From: Prochilodus magdalenae
Lineage: Eukaryota; Chordata; Actinopteri; Characiformes; Prochilodontidae
Reading direction: 5' to 3'
Assembly: GCA_024036415.1 (NCBI GenBank)
Contig: JAMWET010001947.1
Location: forward strand, 110,260 to 174,259
DNA length: 64,000 nucleotides
A model generated the notes under the pieces. The model ran no database searches and was not told the DNA's origin. It saw only the letters and a list, made by a program, of their open reading frames with translations. Shown here piece by piece: positions 10,970 to 21,649 of this stretch. How positions within the stretch are numbered: the stretch's first letter is position 1; every line of letters starts with the position of its first letter. A program made the position numbers and the translations under genes.

Positions 10970-11329
10970 TGAGGTCTCGAATCCAAGCCTGATTGAAACC
11001 CAGTCAAATTCTGTCTGAATGTAAGTGTAGTCCAAATCACTTACGTCCAAGGTTGTAGTGTAGGCCAACCAAGCTCTGAACTCAGCTATAGCCCAACAGA
11101 TTCCTTCCCAAACTGACTGTAGCCTGAAACTCTGGCCCACTTCACTCTAGCCCAACAAACTTCAGCTTAAACTCGACCGTCCCAACAAATCTGTGTCTGA
11201 ACCCAACAGTAGCTCAACAGAGTTCTCTATGGCCTCGACCGTAGCCCCACAAAATTCCTTCTTAACCCAACTAGCCCTAATATACCATCATCAATATGCT
11301 ATCTATACCAGAACAGACACCACAGGAGG

Positions 11330-11960
11330 TCAAAAGGTTCTTTGACATAGAACAAGCATATTTAGATCCCTGAAGAACCGTCTTTAAGATATCCGTAAGT
11401 CTGGAGAGCACAGAACCCTTACATTACACATAGGTTTTTTCAGCTTGAGAAAAGCTCTATACACTGACATCACAAATATACAATTCTGTGAAGAGCATTT
11501 CTCTGAAAGGTTCTTGAGGGACCCAACAACCACATTTGGTTTTCCCCACAGAACCCTGTTTGAAAAAGAGATGAAGAACCTTTTAAAGGACCTTCACAGA
11601 ATGCAGACAAACCAATGCTTCAGATCTTTCCTGTTACACAGAGCTTCTTCACACAGTGGTTACAATTCTGTGAAGAACCTTCAATTGAAAGCTTCTTGAG
11701 GGAACCAAAAGTGGTTCTTCTATGGCATCCCTACCAAGTTACCTGGTTTGGTACCTTTTTAAGAAATAGAGTACCAAAACTCTATAGAAATAGAGTACCA
11801 AATTCCTACCAAAGAGATTCCTTAAGTGATGTCATGCTAGAACCACATTTAGTTCCCAACAGAACCACAGAATTTTGGTTCCTAACAGAATTTTGAAACA
11901 GATATTTTCGACAGCGAAGAACCTTTTAAATGACCTACACATAATGCGGACATACACCGC
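11330..11960. repeat. AGAACC-rich dispersed repeat, second locus
   Basis: Matches the repeats at 8366-9300: gaaaggttcttgaggg at 11515, cacagaaccctgtt near 11555, agaaccttttaaaggacctt near 11575, then a second partial copy from about 11660 with ccaaaagtggttcttctatg. It sits inside the degenerate minisatellite. Confidence 0.7.
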
Positions 11961-12821
11961 TCAAAATTTTGTTTAAACTCGACTGTCCCAACAAAACTGT
12001 CTGAACCCAACAGTAGCTCAACACAGTTCAGTAGGACCTCGACTGTAGCCCCACAAAATTCCTTCTTAACCCAACTAGCCTGACAAGATTTTGTCCCACC
12101 AAAACCTTTGCCCAAGAAAACTCTTGTCTGAACCCAGCTGGCCGCTTGTCTGAATTCTTGTCTGTTACAGAATCTGCTGGACAAAATTCCTTGACTGTAG
12201 CCCAACATAAATGTGTCCGATTCTGGCTTTAGCCAATTTTCGTCTGACCTCAACTGTTTCCCAACAAATATCCATTGTAACCCAACTAGTATGACAAAAA
12301 ATTTACCCCACCAAAACTTCTGCCCACCAAAACTCTGTCTAAACCGTAACAGTAGCCCAAACATGTCCCTCCCAAACTGACTAGCCTGACAAAATGATGT
12401 CCTTTTCCAATTTATACCCAAACCAGCTCCAGCTGGACAAAATTCCCATTGACCTCAGCTGTACTCCAACAAGAGCCTGATCTGGACTGTAGCCAACAAG
12501 ATTGCATTCCACCCAAACTATAGCCCAACATAAATCTGTCTGAACCCAGTTACCCTGACATTTTTATCCCAACAAAGTTCTGACAGAACCCAACTGTAGC
12601 CTCACAAAATTCCAATCCAACTTAACTACCCTCACATAATGTCACCCCATCCCAATTTCTGCCCCCAAACCATTGTGACAGACCCTGTCTGTAGGCTGGC
12701 AAAACTCTGTCTCAACCCAACTGTCCCAAGAAAATTGTGTCTGATATTGACTGTATCCCACAAAACTCCATCCTAACCCAGCTTTAGCCAGAGAGAATTG
12801 TCCTTGAACACAACAGTAGCC

Positions 12822-13226
12822 TGTTACGGGGGACAAGACAAGGAGGCAGGATGCACACGCAAGTCTTTAATGAAAAAAATAAAACAAAAACAAAGAAACT
12901 AAACAACTGAGAAACAACTGAACAGGGCTACAAAAACAACAGACATGGAGACAAAATCAACCAACAAGGAGACAAACGACCGGCAGGGAGACAAAACACC
13001 CAGCAAGAACAAAGGGCACAACACGGGGTATAAAACAACAAGGGCTAACGAGAGACACCTGGGAAGGGGCGGAGCTAGAAACAAGGGACAGGTGAAGGGT
13101 CTGACAAGAGGGCGGAGACAGGAGGAGCAAAGAACCAAAACAGAAGCACATGGAACAGAACAACAAAGGGCACATAGACATGACAAGACAGAAACAGAAA
13201 ACCGGGGCTAGACTAGACGGGACGTC
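12822..13226. mobile_element. Probable solo LTR, 405 bp
   Basis: The block has quite different composition from the minisatellite around it and is flanked by a 5-bp direct repeat TAGCC (12817-12821 and 13227-13231), as expected for LTR-element insertion. It begins with TGTTACG and carries features I associate with fish LTRs read on the minus strand: a promoter-like segment near gtataaaacaac, a short-consensus region with ggggcggagctagaa, and ttaaagacttgc near the far end. The right end lacks the canonical terminal dinucleotide, so mutation or a slightly different boundary is possible. No internal retroviral genes are present. Gypsy-type origin is a guess. Confidence 0.5.
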
Positions 13227-13454
13227 TAGCCAAGCAAACTTTGGTCTGATCTCAAACGTAGATCGTTAAAATTCCGTCCCAACTTGCCTAACCCGACAAA
13301 TTTGTGTCCCACTTCAACTTTAGCCCAACACCATTCTGAGAGAACCTGACCGCTGCCTGCCCAAATTCAATTTGAACCCCAAAATCCCATTACAACCCAT
13401 CTATAGCCCTACACAACTCTATCTGACCCTGACTGAAACCTTATATATATACAT

Positions 13455-13613
13455 ACACTACAGATATACAGTATACAGTATGGATGGAAGGTAACAGTAG
13501 GTCAGTCTATATGTGCAGGTATAAATATCACTCTGCACTTTACATTTAGCATATTTATACTTCCACATGTAGGCTGACCTACTGTTACCTTCCATCCATA
13601 CTGTATATATGTA

Positions 13614-13617
<4 letters not shown>
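13455..13617. repeat. Foldback (long inverted repeat) element
   Basis: The left arm acagtatggatggaaggtaa then cagtaggtcag is repeated as its reverse complement (ctgacctactg, then ttaccttccatccatactgt) on the right. The arms are roughly 60 bp with about 30 bp between them, and both ends read acactac/gtagtgt. The left arm carries an extra TACAGTA. It could fold into a long hairpin and looks like a small MITE. Confidence 0.8.

Positions 13618-13674
<57 letters not shown>
13618..13674. repeat. (TA)n microsatellite
   Basis: Uninterrupted TA units between the foldback element and the Tc1 MITE. Both neighbours end at TA, the target of Tc1-type insertion. Confidence 0.95.
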
Positions 13675-13677
<3 letters not shown>

Positions 13678-14175
13678 GGGTTGGACAATGAAACTGAAAC
13701 ACCTGGTTTTAGACCACAATGCGGCCAATACAGCGTCAGTTCGTCTTGGGAATGACATATACTGCGCCCTCACAGTGGTCAGAGGGAATTTAAGCCATTC
13801 TTCTTGCAGGATAGTGGCCAGGTCACTACATGATGCTGGTGGAGGTTCGTCCTTCTTGGTGGTATGCTGACATTACCCTGGATACCATGGCTCTTGATAC
13901 ATCACAAAGACTTGCTGTCTTGGTCACAGATGCGCCAGCAAGACGTGCACCAACAATCTGTCCTCTTTTGAACTCTGGTATGTCACCCATAATGCTGTGT
14001 GCATTGCAGTATTTTGAGCAGAACTGTGCTCTTACCTGCTAACTGAACCTTCACACTCTGCTCTTACTGGTGCAATGTGCAATTAATGAAGATTGGCCAC
14101 CAGGCTGGTCCAATTTGGCCATGAGACCTCCCACACTAAAATGACAGGTGTTTCAGTTTCATTGTCCAACCCCTG
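13675..14175 (-). mobile_element. Tc1/mariner MITE (family B), copy 1
   Basis: Terminal inverted repeats caggggttggacaatgaaac and gtttcattgtccaacccctg, flanked by TA. Read on the minus strand, the 5' part matches the N-terminal helix-turn-helix coding region of a known fish Tc1 transposase and is joined directly, at about 13845, to the last part of the same gene. The whole catalytic middle is missing, so it cannot move itself. The junction is identical to that of copy 2 (56968-57500), so both descend from one deleted source. This copy additionally lacks about 30 bp near its 3' end. Confidence 0.85.
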
Positions 14176-14660
14176 TATATATATATACACACACACACAT
14201 CAAAATTCTATGCCCTGTATATATCCTGCTTATCTGATCTACCTCAGCCGTATAATAGTGCTATATGGAAATATGTACATCTCCATATATCATAGTTGCT
14301 TTATCCATAACATATCACTGTTATACGAAAACTGTATATTAGTATATACAGATTTTGTGCTTAGTATTGTATATATTTATCGTCTAATGTATATATTTTT
14401 TGTGTTTAAGTACTGTAAGGGACTATGCAGTTTTTCACTCACCTTCACACCTGTGAAAATGTGACGTGACAATAAAAGTGATAGAACTCTGATTAAAACC
14501 AACTGTCGCCTTAGAAAATTGGGCTCCACCCCACCAATAGCTGGACAGCTTTACCCAAACCTGACTGTCACAACCACAACAACCGAACAACCCACCGCCT
14601 TCTTTAAAACAACTCAGCGTAATTTCCAAACCACCCATATGAAGAAGCTTAACGAGTCTA

Positions 14661-15120
14661 ATTAATAATGTCAATTACCTTTAAACTCCATGTCAGTAAA
14701 TTTATTCACTAATCGCTTTCTTCCAACAAGATCCCGAAATGAACTGGGATCTTCACTCGGGATGAACTTTACCGAGGCTAACGTGTAGTTCTCATACTTG
14801 GCCGTGGATTACGATGCCAACAACACCGACGACTCCAGCATGCCGGATTAGAAACTGTTCAAGGGAAAGCAGAATAAAGAGTGAAGTGGGGTCAAAAAGT
14901 GAGGCAGGGTAGAATCTGCTGAAGGTGATGGACTATGAGAATACTGAATGTGACCCGAGTCGGATACATTCTGAATAAATGATGTCCAAGCCTGACCAAA
15001 CCTTGAAAGGAAAGGAATAGTTGGATACGGACCAATACTTCAAGCTCGAAGACCATCCATCACAAAGGTGGTAAACCAAAGCCATGCGGGTATACTCGTT
15101 GCTGATAGGAGGGAGCTTGC
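14661..15120. other. Unique stretch, nothing recognised
   Basis: No repeat and no coding signal was seen. ccgacgactccagca near 14825 and neighbouring CG-containing bases are not in an open frame of note. Confidence 0.35.
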
Positions 15121-15850
15121 CCTATATGCAAATGAGCCGTTTTTTTATTCCCAATCCAATTTATAAATTTGGTTTGACGACTGAGAAGGGATTAAACAAA
15201 TGCAATTAGTTGTGCTCTTGTTTGGTTGGAACGAGAACCCGGAGCCTGACATACGTGCCCTTGATTGGACAGCCGTATCCGTAGTTGTGTATTTCCTATG
15301 ATTGCACTCATTTTTGGCTCTGTTTTTTTTTTTTTTTTTGGTGTGTATCAGGGATTATTACCAAAAAAACAGCATTTGAGCAATTCTTTTTGATTGCCGG
15401 TGAGCATTTGCCGCCTGCTCTCCCGCTGCCCAGGCCATTCCGGGTTTATTATAGCCCGATTGAAATCCAAGCAATTGGAAAAGGAAAGGGAAATAAAAGG
15501 AACCTGGGCAGCTCTATTGATGGGTTTTGTTTGGGACTGGAGAACGTTAGAGGGAGACTCGTTTCAGGGGCCAGCCCAAACACCGCCTGTGTGGCACAGG
15601 TTCGGGTTTCTTGGAGAAAAAAGAAGAAAAAAAAATCCATCCATGAAATTGCATCCGTCATGCGCTGCGAGCGTCCTGTTTCTGTCCCGGGCAAGTGCCT
15701 CGCTTCCTATCATTCAAGATCATGTATATTCGCTATGACAAATCACAGGCACGTCATCATCTCCGAAAGCGAAGTGGAAACAATGACACCTCACACATCT
15801 CAGGCATGGACACCTCGAGGCCATGGACTCCACTATGCTTAAATATGGGG
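15121..15850. other. Unique block, candidate conserved non-coding element
   Basis: AT-rich and GC-rich segments are mixed without repeats, with an octamer-like tatgcaaatga at 15126 and tgcaattagttgtg near 15201. The 185-aa plus-strand frame at 15285-15842 runs through poly-T and poly-A tracts and has no recognisable domain, so I do not call it a gene. Confidence 0.35.
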
Positions 15851-16440
15851 AGGGTTTTTTTCTTTCTGTCGTTCCTTTCTTTTCATTTCTCTTCCTTTTT
15901 CGGTAATAGCTTTGTGAACAATCACACCATTTGCCCTTCCCTTAAATGTAGTCAACTGGGGAAGACATGCTTGGTGTCTGAAGTTTACCTCCTCACTACC
16001 GTGTCTATCAGCGTCAGGTTAGACCGAAGTCTACCGCAAACGGCTGCTACAGCTGCCCAGGAAGAGGGGGACTGGCCCAAGCTCGGAGCTAGCCCCGAGA
16101 CTAAGGAGGTGTGGTGCTTCACACCGCGCCAAGCTGAGCCATGGTCCGTTGTAGGTAGGGACTCACGTGGTGGTAGGTGCTCGGTCCACCACCTGGTACC
16201 TCAGAGGATCCACCTGAGCTACAGGCTCTCCGCACTAGACAAGCTGGGTGATGCCACTCCAACTAGGAACATCAAAGTGAGCCCTCCAGCCATCCACCTT
16301 ACCCCAGCTCCACCAGGAACCCCACTGTTTGGCCAAACACTCCATCCCTCAGCTGGGCAGCTACACAGGTCATCTCCATCTCCATACCACCTCCTGGCCA
16401 AGATCCCTCACAGATCCTGAACGGTCAGTCTGAATTCCAA
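15851..16440 (+). other. Unique region with an unexplained open frame
   Basis: An open frame runs 15695-16420 (241 aa). Its last 130 or so codons, from about 16020, sit in GC-rich, non-repetitive sequence rich in P, S, H and R codons. No domain, signal peptide or membrane segment is recognised. It ends at TGA (16418-16420) with no visible poly-A signal nearby. It could be part of an exon, a retrotransposon remnant or chance. Confidence 0.25.
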
Positions 16441-16479
16441 AAACTGTCTCTATGTCTTAATCAGAACAGTAGCAGAACC

Positions 16480-16640
16480 TTCTTTGGTTCTATGTGCAGT
16501 AGAACCATATTTTTTACACGCACATCATGCATTCCATCAACCATATAACCATTGCAAAGAACCATGCAAAATGAAGGTGCCCATATGGTTCTTTAGGTGG
16601 TCATGGTTCTGTGGATAACCATTGCGGTAACACTTTCTAT
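16480..16640. repeat. GGTTCTATGTGCAG-type repeat, copy 1
   Basis: The phrases ggttctatgtgcagtagaac, tcaaccatataaccat, agaaccatgcaaaatga and gataaccattgcggtaa recur in the same order at 17355-17498. The two copies flank the hAT-like element and a short minisatellite. It resembles AGAACC-type non-autonomous repeats but is a different family from that at 8.4 kb. Confidence 0.7.
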
Positions 16641-16905
16641 GAATCAGGTCTCTATAAAGCAATATCTTTTCAGTACTGTGTTGGAGCAACAAGTCCCATT
16701 GACAAACAATGGAAGCCTGTTAGCCATCAGGTTAGCACTGAGCTAGCTACATGTGTATTGAAAAGTTTGGCCCAAATTCCATGTTTTTGTGTTCATTTTT
16801 GAAGATGCGTTTAATGATGCGAATTGTAAGATTACAGTATTCCAAAATGATCCAAACCAATCAACCAATCAAGGAATGAAGACATATCAGTTATCCTGTT
16901 CACAC
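16641..16905. other. Short unique spacer
   Basis: No feature recognised. gcaacaagtcccattgac-type sequence occurs only once in the window. Confidence 0.3.
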
Positions 16906-17123
16906 CAGTGGTCACCAACCCTCCTCCTGGAGAGCTACCTTCCTGCAGAGTTCAGCTCCAACCTGTCTCTAATGGGCTGCCATGCCCCCTTACTTACTGC
17001 TAATGCATCTGATCCAGCCAATCAGGGACTTGGAAAGAGGTTAATTAGCTGGAGTCGGAGCTGAATAGTATGGTTGGAACTAGGCTCTGCAGGACGGTAG
17101 CTCTGCAGGCTCGGTGACCCCTG
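16906..17123. mobile_element. Small hAT-like non-autonomous element, 218 bp
   Basis: The ends are inverted repeats, cagtggtcaccaacc and ggctcggtgacccctg, and further inside cctgcagagttcagctcc pairs with parts of ctctgcaggacggtagctct. The flanking 8-mers gttcacac and atgtacac agree at five positions, compatible with a diverged 8-bp target duplication typical of hAT elements. No transposase is encoded. Confidence 0.55.
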
Positions 17124-17183
17124 ATGTACACCCGTTAAACAGTGGCTCTTCAGGGTTTCTTAAAACAGAGACTATATACTGAA

Positions 17184-17262
17184 CCATGACAAACCATAGA
17201 ACCATGACAACCCATAGAACCATGACAACCAATAGAGTCATGACAACCCATAGAACCATATG
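17184..17262. repeat. 19-bp minisatellite, about four units
   Basis: Units of the form accatgacaacccatagaa are repeated in tandem with single-base changes (caaacc, aatagagt). Confidence 0.85.
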
Positions 17263-17354
17263 AATGCATGAACTTTTTCTTGACACATAATTGCTACATC
17301 CAAATCTTTGAAAGATTGGTTCTATTTAACAAGTGGTTTGGTACAGCAGCACTG

Positions 17355-17498
17355 TTATCGGTTCTATGTGCAGCAGAACCGTTTTCTTTTCCTATACATC
17401 ATGGGTTCTGTCAACCATATAACTATGAAAAGAACCATGCAAAATGATGTCATAGTTCTGTGTATAACCACTGCGGTAAAAGTGGTTATACACAGAAC
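17355..17498. repeat. GGTTCTATGTGCAG-type repeat, copy 2, ending in a perfect hairpin
   Basis: Direct copy of 16480-16640. It ends in an exact 18-bp inverted repeat: gttctgtgtataaccact (17455-17472), an 8-base loop, then agtggttatacacagaac (17481-17498). The first copy has only the left side of this hairpin. Confidence 0.75.
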
Positions 17499-17529
17499 CA
17501 CAAAAAAAAGGGGAAGTGTTCTATGACTC

Positions 17530-18990
17530 AAGTATAATTGCATTCAGAAAGATTCATAAAGCCTTTATAATGCTTTATAATACTAGATACAAGCCTTCGT
17601 AGCTGTGCCTAAAATGTTCATAACCACACACATAAACAGTTATAAGTCAACAGTTATAAGTTATAAGCGCAAGACTTCATAGCACAAACTGACATAATGC
17701 ATTATAATGTCTATATATTCCGGTGAAACTGGTATCATAAAGCTTAATAACTTAAGATTGTGTTTATTTACATAATGAAGTATAAGGATCCACATTGAGA
17801 CCTCCACTCTGACTCACATACTCTAATCTTCCTCAGCAGCTTCTAAGTGAAATGATCAAAGTGCATATAACATCTGATTATCTAATGAACACCTAATGAA
17901 CACTCATAAGCTCTCTTTACAGCCCTTCAGTGGCCTGATGTTATTGATCAGTCGTGTGATGTAAATGCATGAGGCTTTATAAGACACGTCTCAGGATCTA
18001 TATATTTTATTATATGTCAGTGCTATGAAGCGTCATACTGCGGTGTTATGCTGGCTTATGGGTATGATTATTTATGAACGTTTATGTACAGTTAGAAAGG
18101 CTTCACAGATCTTTATTAATACACTTATAAAGCATATGTGGTTCATAGAAAGTGTTAGCACCATAGCTGTTAGTAAAGAACTTGAAGAGACCCTCTTGGA
18201 AGCCTGTATTCATACATACTTATAAATGCGGTTATAACATGGTTATAATGCTTCGTAAGCATACTAATAACGCCTATTTAAAGTCTGTAATAAAGTACTG
18301 CAATTCATTCCAGGGTGGCTTATGCACATACTGTAATGCCACCATACATTATAATGCCTTATATAGATAATGATTTGGACGTATTACTTATTAACAGTTA
18401 TAAAAATGTTATAAACATTTGAAATGGCGTCACAAGTGTTTCAGATGTTGTACTGTTCATATGTGTCGGTATGCAACATGCTGTTTATCTATTCATATAA
18501 GAGGATCATATTTTACAATGCTACCGTTGGCTACCGGCCTGTCCAGGGTGCTTCCTGCCAATGAGTGCTGGGATAGGATGGGGGGATTCCAGCACCCCCA
18601 CCACCCAGAAGGACAATGGCTTAATTAGAAGATAAATGCATGAATGGATAAATTAATTAATATTTTATAACAAAATACAATAAAAACAACAATAAAAATA
18701 GCACCTACTTTACTGTATGTATTACCACGCATGTGCTTTATACACCAAGTGTGTTATAACACAGGTTATAACCCCTTTAAAGAGCACTATAACAAACAGT
18801 GATGGCAACCAGCAACAACAAGATTATGGGTGACCAAACAATGAACAGCAGTGCATTATTTTATTATTACACTTATTAAAGTTTATAAGTAGGCTTGCAA
18901 AATGTTATTACCATATTATTACCATGTTACAAAGCGTAATAAGCACATTTATAACAACGTATTGGTACAGGCTACACAGGAAGTGTTTCC
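17530..18990. repeat. TTATAA-rich region, probable old transposon debris
   Basis: Dozens of ttataa/ttataatgc words (for example tttataatgctttataatac near 17563 and gttataacatggttataatg near 18231) make up an AT-rich region of about 1.4 kb without open frames. In fish such TTATAATGC-rich DNA is common in old non-autonomous DNA transposons. I cannot mark ends. It is interrupted by a V-SINE tail at 18532. Confidence 0.45.
18532..18650 (+). mobile_element. V-SINE (DANA/Mermaid-like) 3' tail
   Basis: accggcctgtccagggtgct, then gtgctgggatagg, ccagcacccccaccaccc and attagaagataaatgcatga follow the order of the 3' part of zebrafish DANA/Mermaid-type V-SINEs as I remember them. The head and the conserved central domain are missing here. 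Confidence 0.65.
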
Positions 18991-20271
18991 AAGATCTCTG
19001 GAAGAATGATGCACATGAATAGCTTTTATTAATAACGGTATATCCGTATGGGAGGTCTACATGAGTCTACATGCATGTGCCAGGCACAGCTAGCATGATG
19101 CTAACCCTGCAGCCATGGGCTTGCCTGAGCTCCGTTAGCCTCCAGCGCAGAAAGGAAGCAGCATAGCAAAGCTCAGCCTCTTGATTGACTGATTGAATAC
19201 GTTCATATTGAGGAGGAAATTGAGCAAATGTGATTCCTATAACTTCAAACACTCTTTCTTTCCTATTCCCCTTCTTCTCCAAAGCTATCATCATTCAACA
19301 GCAGGCACCTCAATAAAGCTTGCTCCGGCTGAATGATGCAGCTATTAAAAGGAGAGCCTCCTCTCGGTCGCAGTGAAATGGCTTGGTGGCTGCTGGGAAT
19401 TTCCCTAGTCCATCCATGCCGGCCCCCAGTGGGGATAATCGGCGTCCGGATTATTTGGCGGGGTCTTTCGGTGATGAAAGGTTCAATTTACCGTTCAGAA
19501 ATCAGCTCAATAAAAAGACAATTGCCTCTGCAATAACTAGGGATGGCGAGGAGAGGCTGTGCACTGGAGGAGAGGAGAGTCTAACATCTGGGGGAGCTGT
19601 TGAGCTTCGCAGCTCTCGCACGGTTTTTCTTTTTTTGCCGTTCTTTTTTTTTTTTCTCCTCCTCCTCCAAGAGCTGTGGAGCCGTTCTCTGTCTCTAACC
19701 TGTTGCTGGTAATTAAATGATAAATGTCTGCCATAGAAATCATAGATTGTGCCTCTCCCCAATGCGTACAAATGGGCATGCCAAGCTGATGACTGCTGCG
19801 CTGTAAATATTGATGGAAAATGCCAGCTGGATAGATTAGTATGCGTTCCTGTTTGTGGTCAATCCTATTCTTCATCAGTGTGGGCAGATGCTATGAATGA
19901 GGCTCATTGTCTTGCAGCTTAGAGTGGCGCAGGAATCCGGCGTGATTCACTCATTGGAGGAATCAGCCGTAATCTTCACCTCCAGTTAATTAAAAAAGCC
20001 ACCGAACAGACCCTTCCAGACAGAAGGCAGGCAGCCTTTGCACGGGCTGTGTACTGCTGGAGCCAAGGATTTACAGCTCCACTTTAATTGATTTAAACTG
20101 TAAAAAAAAGAAGGACGGAAAGAAAGAGAGAAAGAAAAGAAAGAGGGAAGTCTTAGCGGCACAACAGGCACTTTGTTGCATTTATCAGATTTGGCCTGCC
20201 TTTCATCAGAAACGGCCCGAATCAGACCAGAGTGGGCGCATTTGCCAGTGGCATCCCTTCTGATGTTATGT
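18991..20271. other. Unique region, candidate conserved non-coding elements
   Basis: Non-repetitive, with AT-rich cores such as caataaagcttgctccgg (19311) and taatcttcacctccagtta (19970), and poly-T at 19624-19657. Overlapping short open frames on both strands (109 and 112 aa) cross the poly-T and are not genes. No exon-like signal was found. Confidence 0.35.
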
Positions 20272-21046
20272 ACACTCATCGCCAGAGGAACAGCTGCACC
20301 CAGAAGGAGGTGTGGGAGTGCGGTGGTGTTGGGAAGGAAGATAAAGGTGACCAGGATCAATACCTGATGATAAATTTAGACTGATATGATCAATATTTAT
20401 TGAGCTACACATACAGAAGCCTGTCTCTCAGTATGGCGTCGGGCCGCCGTGTTCGCTAACCCAACACGCCAGACGTCTCGGTATGGAGCTGTAGAGGTTC
20501 CTAATGGTGCCCTGTGATAATCCATCCCATGCAGCTTGAACATCCTCACACAGTTCCTGCAGATGGTGCGGTAGGGGTGGAGGTGGAGGGACACCAGGTC
20601 TTCACCAGACCGTTCATCTTGGTGCTGACCACGGTGCCTCCACACACGGATTCGTTGGGCGTCTCCACCAAGACTAAAGCGGGACTCGTCACTGAAGATG
20701 ACCCGCTGCCATTCTGAGTCACTCCATGACAGTCTGGTACGACACCACTGCAGTCTTTGGTGACGGTGACGTGGTGTTAAGACAGTTGTGGTAACGGTCT
20801 GTGTGCATGTAGTCCTGCGTGGTGGAGCCGTCTGCCAATGGTGCTGCACCAACAGGATGACCCATGGAGGACACCACTGCTCGCTGGATGTCCATAATCG
20901 TGGCTGTTGGGTCAGTCAGGTGCGGTGATGAGACCCATCCTTGCATGTCACATGCACAGCCAAGCACCCAACCTCCCCACCAAGTTCCATTCCTGTAGGC
21001 TGATGCCTCCTGGGTGCAGCTATATGTTTTCTTTTTGATGATGACT
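20272..21046 (-). mobile_element. Tc1/mariner family A, best-preserved deleted copy
   Basis: Ends in inverted repeats around gaacagctgcacccagaagg (left) and cctcctgggtgcagct (right). On the minus strand it holds the start and the end of a Tc1-like transposase, but the middle is missing. The copies at 27072 and 45356 share the same loss, so this is a non-autonomous subfamily. A tail with AATAAA (ctcaataaatattgatca, read on the minus strand) lies near the left end. Confidence 0.8.
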
Positions 21047-21060
21047 ATATATGTTGTTCT
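20397..21060 (-). pseudogene. Tc1-like transposase remnant lacking catalytic D2 and E
   Basis: Two minus-strand frames (20719-21072 and 20397-20852) overlap with a frameshift. Together they give an upstream part ending in RLQWCRTRLSW, the conserved VIFSDESRFSLGGDAQRIRV stretch with the first catalytic Asp (SDES), and a C-terminus with SQDTIRNLY-type sequence in another frame. Intact Tc1 transposases are about 340 aa; here the segment that should carry the QDNxxxH Asp and the SPDLxPIE Glu is gone between RHRGQHQDE and the C-terminal part. It cannot be catalytic. Confidence 0.7.
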
Positions 21061-21649
21061 GCTTTTCATCATTCTGGAAAACCATCAATAGTCACAAGGC
21101 TGGTTCCCAAACCACCAGCCCAAAAATTACAATGCATGGCTGGCCTACAGTACCGTGCGAACGCCACAGATCATCTTCAAATACGTTTTCCTGTCATAAC
21201 GGTCTCAGTGTTTTTAACATCAAGGGCTGAAATGTGCATATATTTACATATAAAAGGAAATTAAACTAAAGCCTCAACAGCTAAATATGACATCTACACT
21301 TTTCCATGCTCACTGTGTCCACTCTAGCTTTATTACAGCTTCCGCTCTTCCCGCAAGAGCTCACTTTCAGCTTCCCAGAGAAACCTGCAACCAGTTCAGT
21401 CACCAGTCAAGTATTCCTAAACAGCATTCAGGTGATGGTGAGGTCTGCAGAGAGCTCTACTGGAGTTAGCATGCTAACAAGCTAGCCCTGGCGATAGCGA
21501 GTCACTGTAGCATCTGTGGGAGTAGAACCAGTCCAAGGCGAGAGGGTGTAGAAGTAGCGCTGCTGCTATATGCTAACCTCAGTCATGTTGTTGGTCAATC
21601 GTGTTAATCTTTTAAGGGCAGGACTGTGGACACAACAATGGGTGAGACT
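21061..21649. other. Unique stretch, nothing recognised
   Basis: Short stretches such as gttagcatgctaacaagctagc (near 21467) resemble the GCTAGC words of the satellite at 24.2 kb. No coding signal. Confidence 0.35.

Larger units (their letters stand above)
10970..14660. repeat. Degenerate GTAGCCCAACA-type minisatellite, interrupted by insertions
   Basis: Variants of gtagcccaacaaaattc and tctgaacccaactg alternate at roughly 35-50 bp intervals across 11040-11290, 11970-12820, 13235-13440 and 14490-14600. The array is interrupted by an AGAACC repeat, a solo-LTR-like element, a foldback element and a Tc1 MITE. Units are strongly diverged, so the array is old. The 179-aa minus-strand frame at 11882-12421 is a run through the repeat, with recurrent QF/FC residues, and is not a gene. 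Confidence 0.65.

Noticed and set aside
12899..13211. Open frames of 74-95 aa on both strands
   Set aside because: They lie in the LTR-like element, which is A/C/G-biased; no domain.
13458..13870. Frames with IYIYIY runs
   Set aside because: (TA)n translation; same for 5477-5791 and 56308-56722.
13830..14042. 70-aa frame also present at 57101-57313 on the other strand
   Set aside because: It is antisense to the Tc1 transposase N-terminal region in two MITE copies, so its repetition reflects copy number, not a gene.
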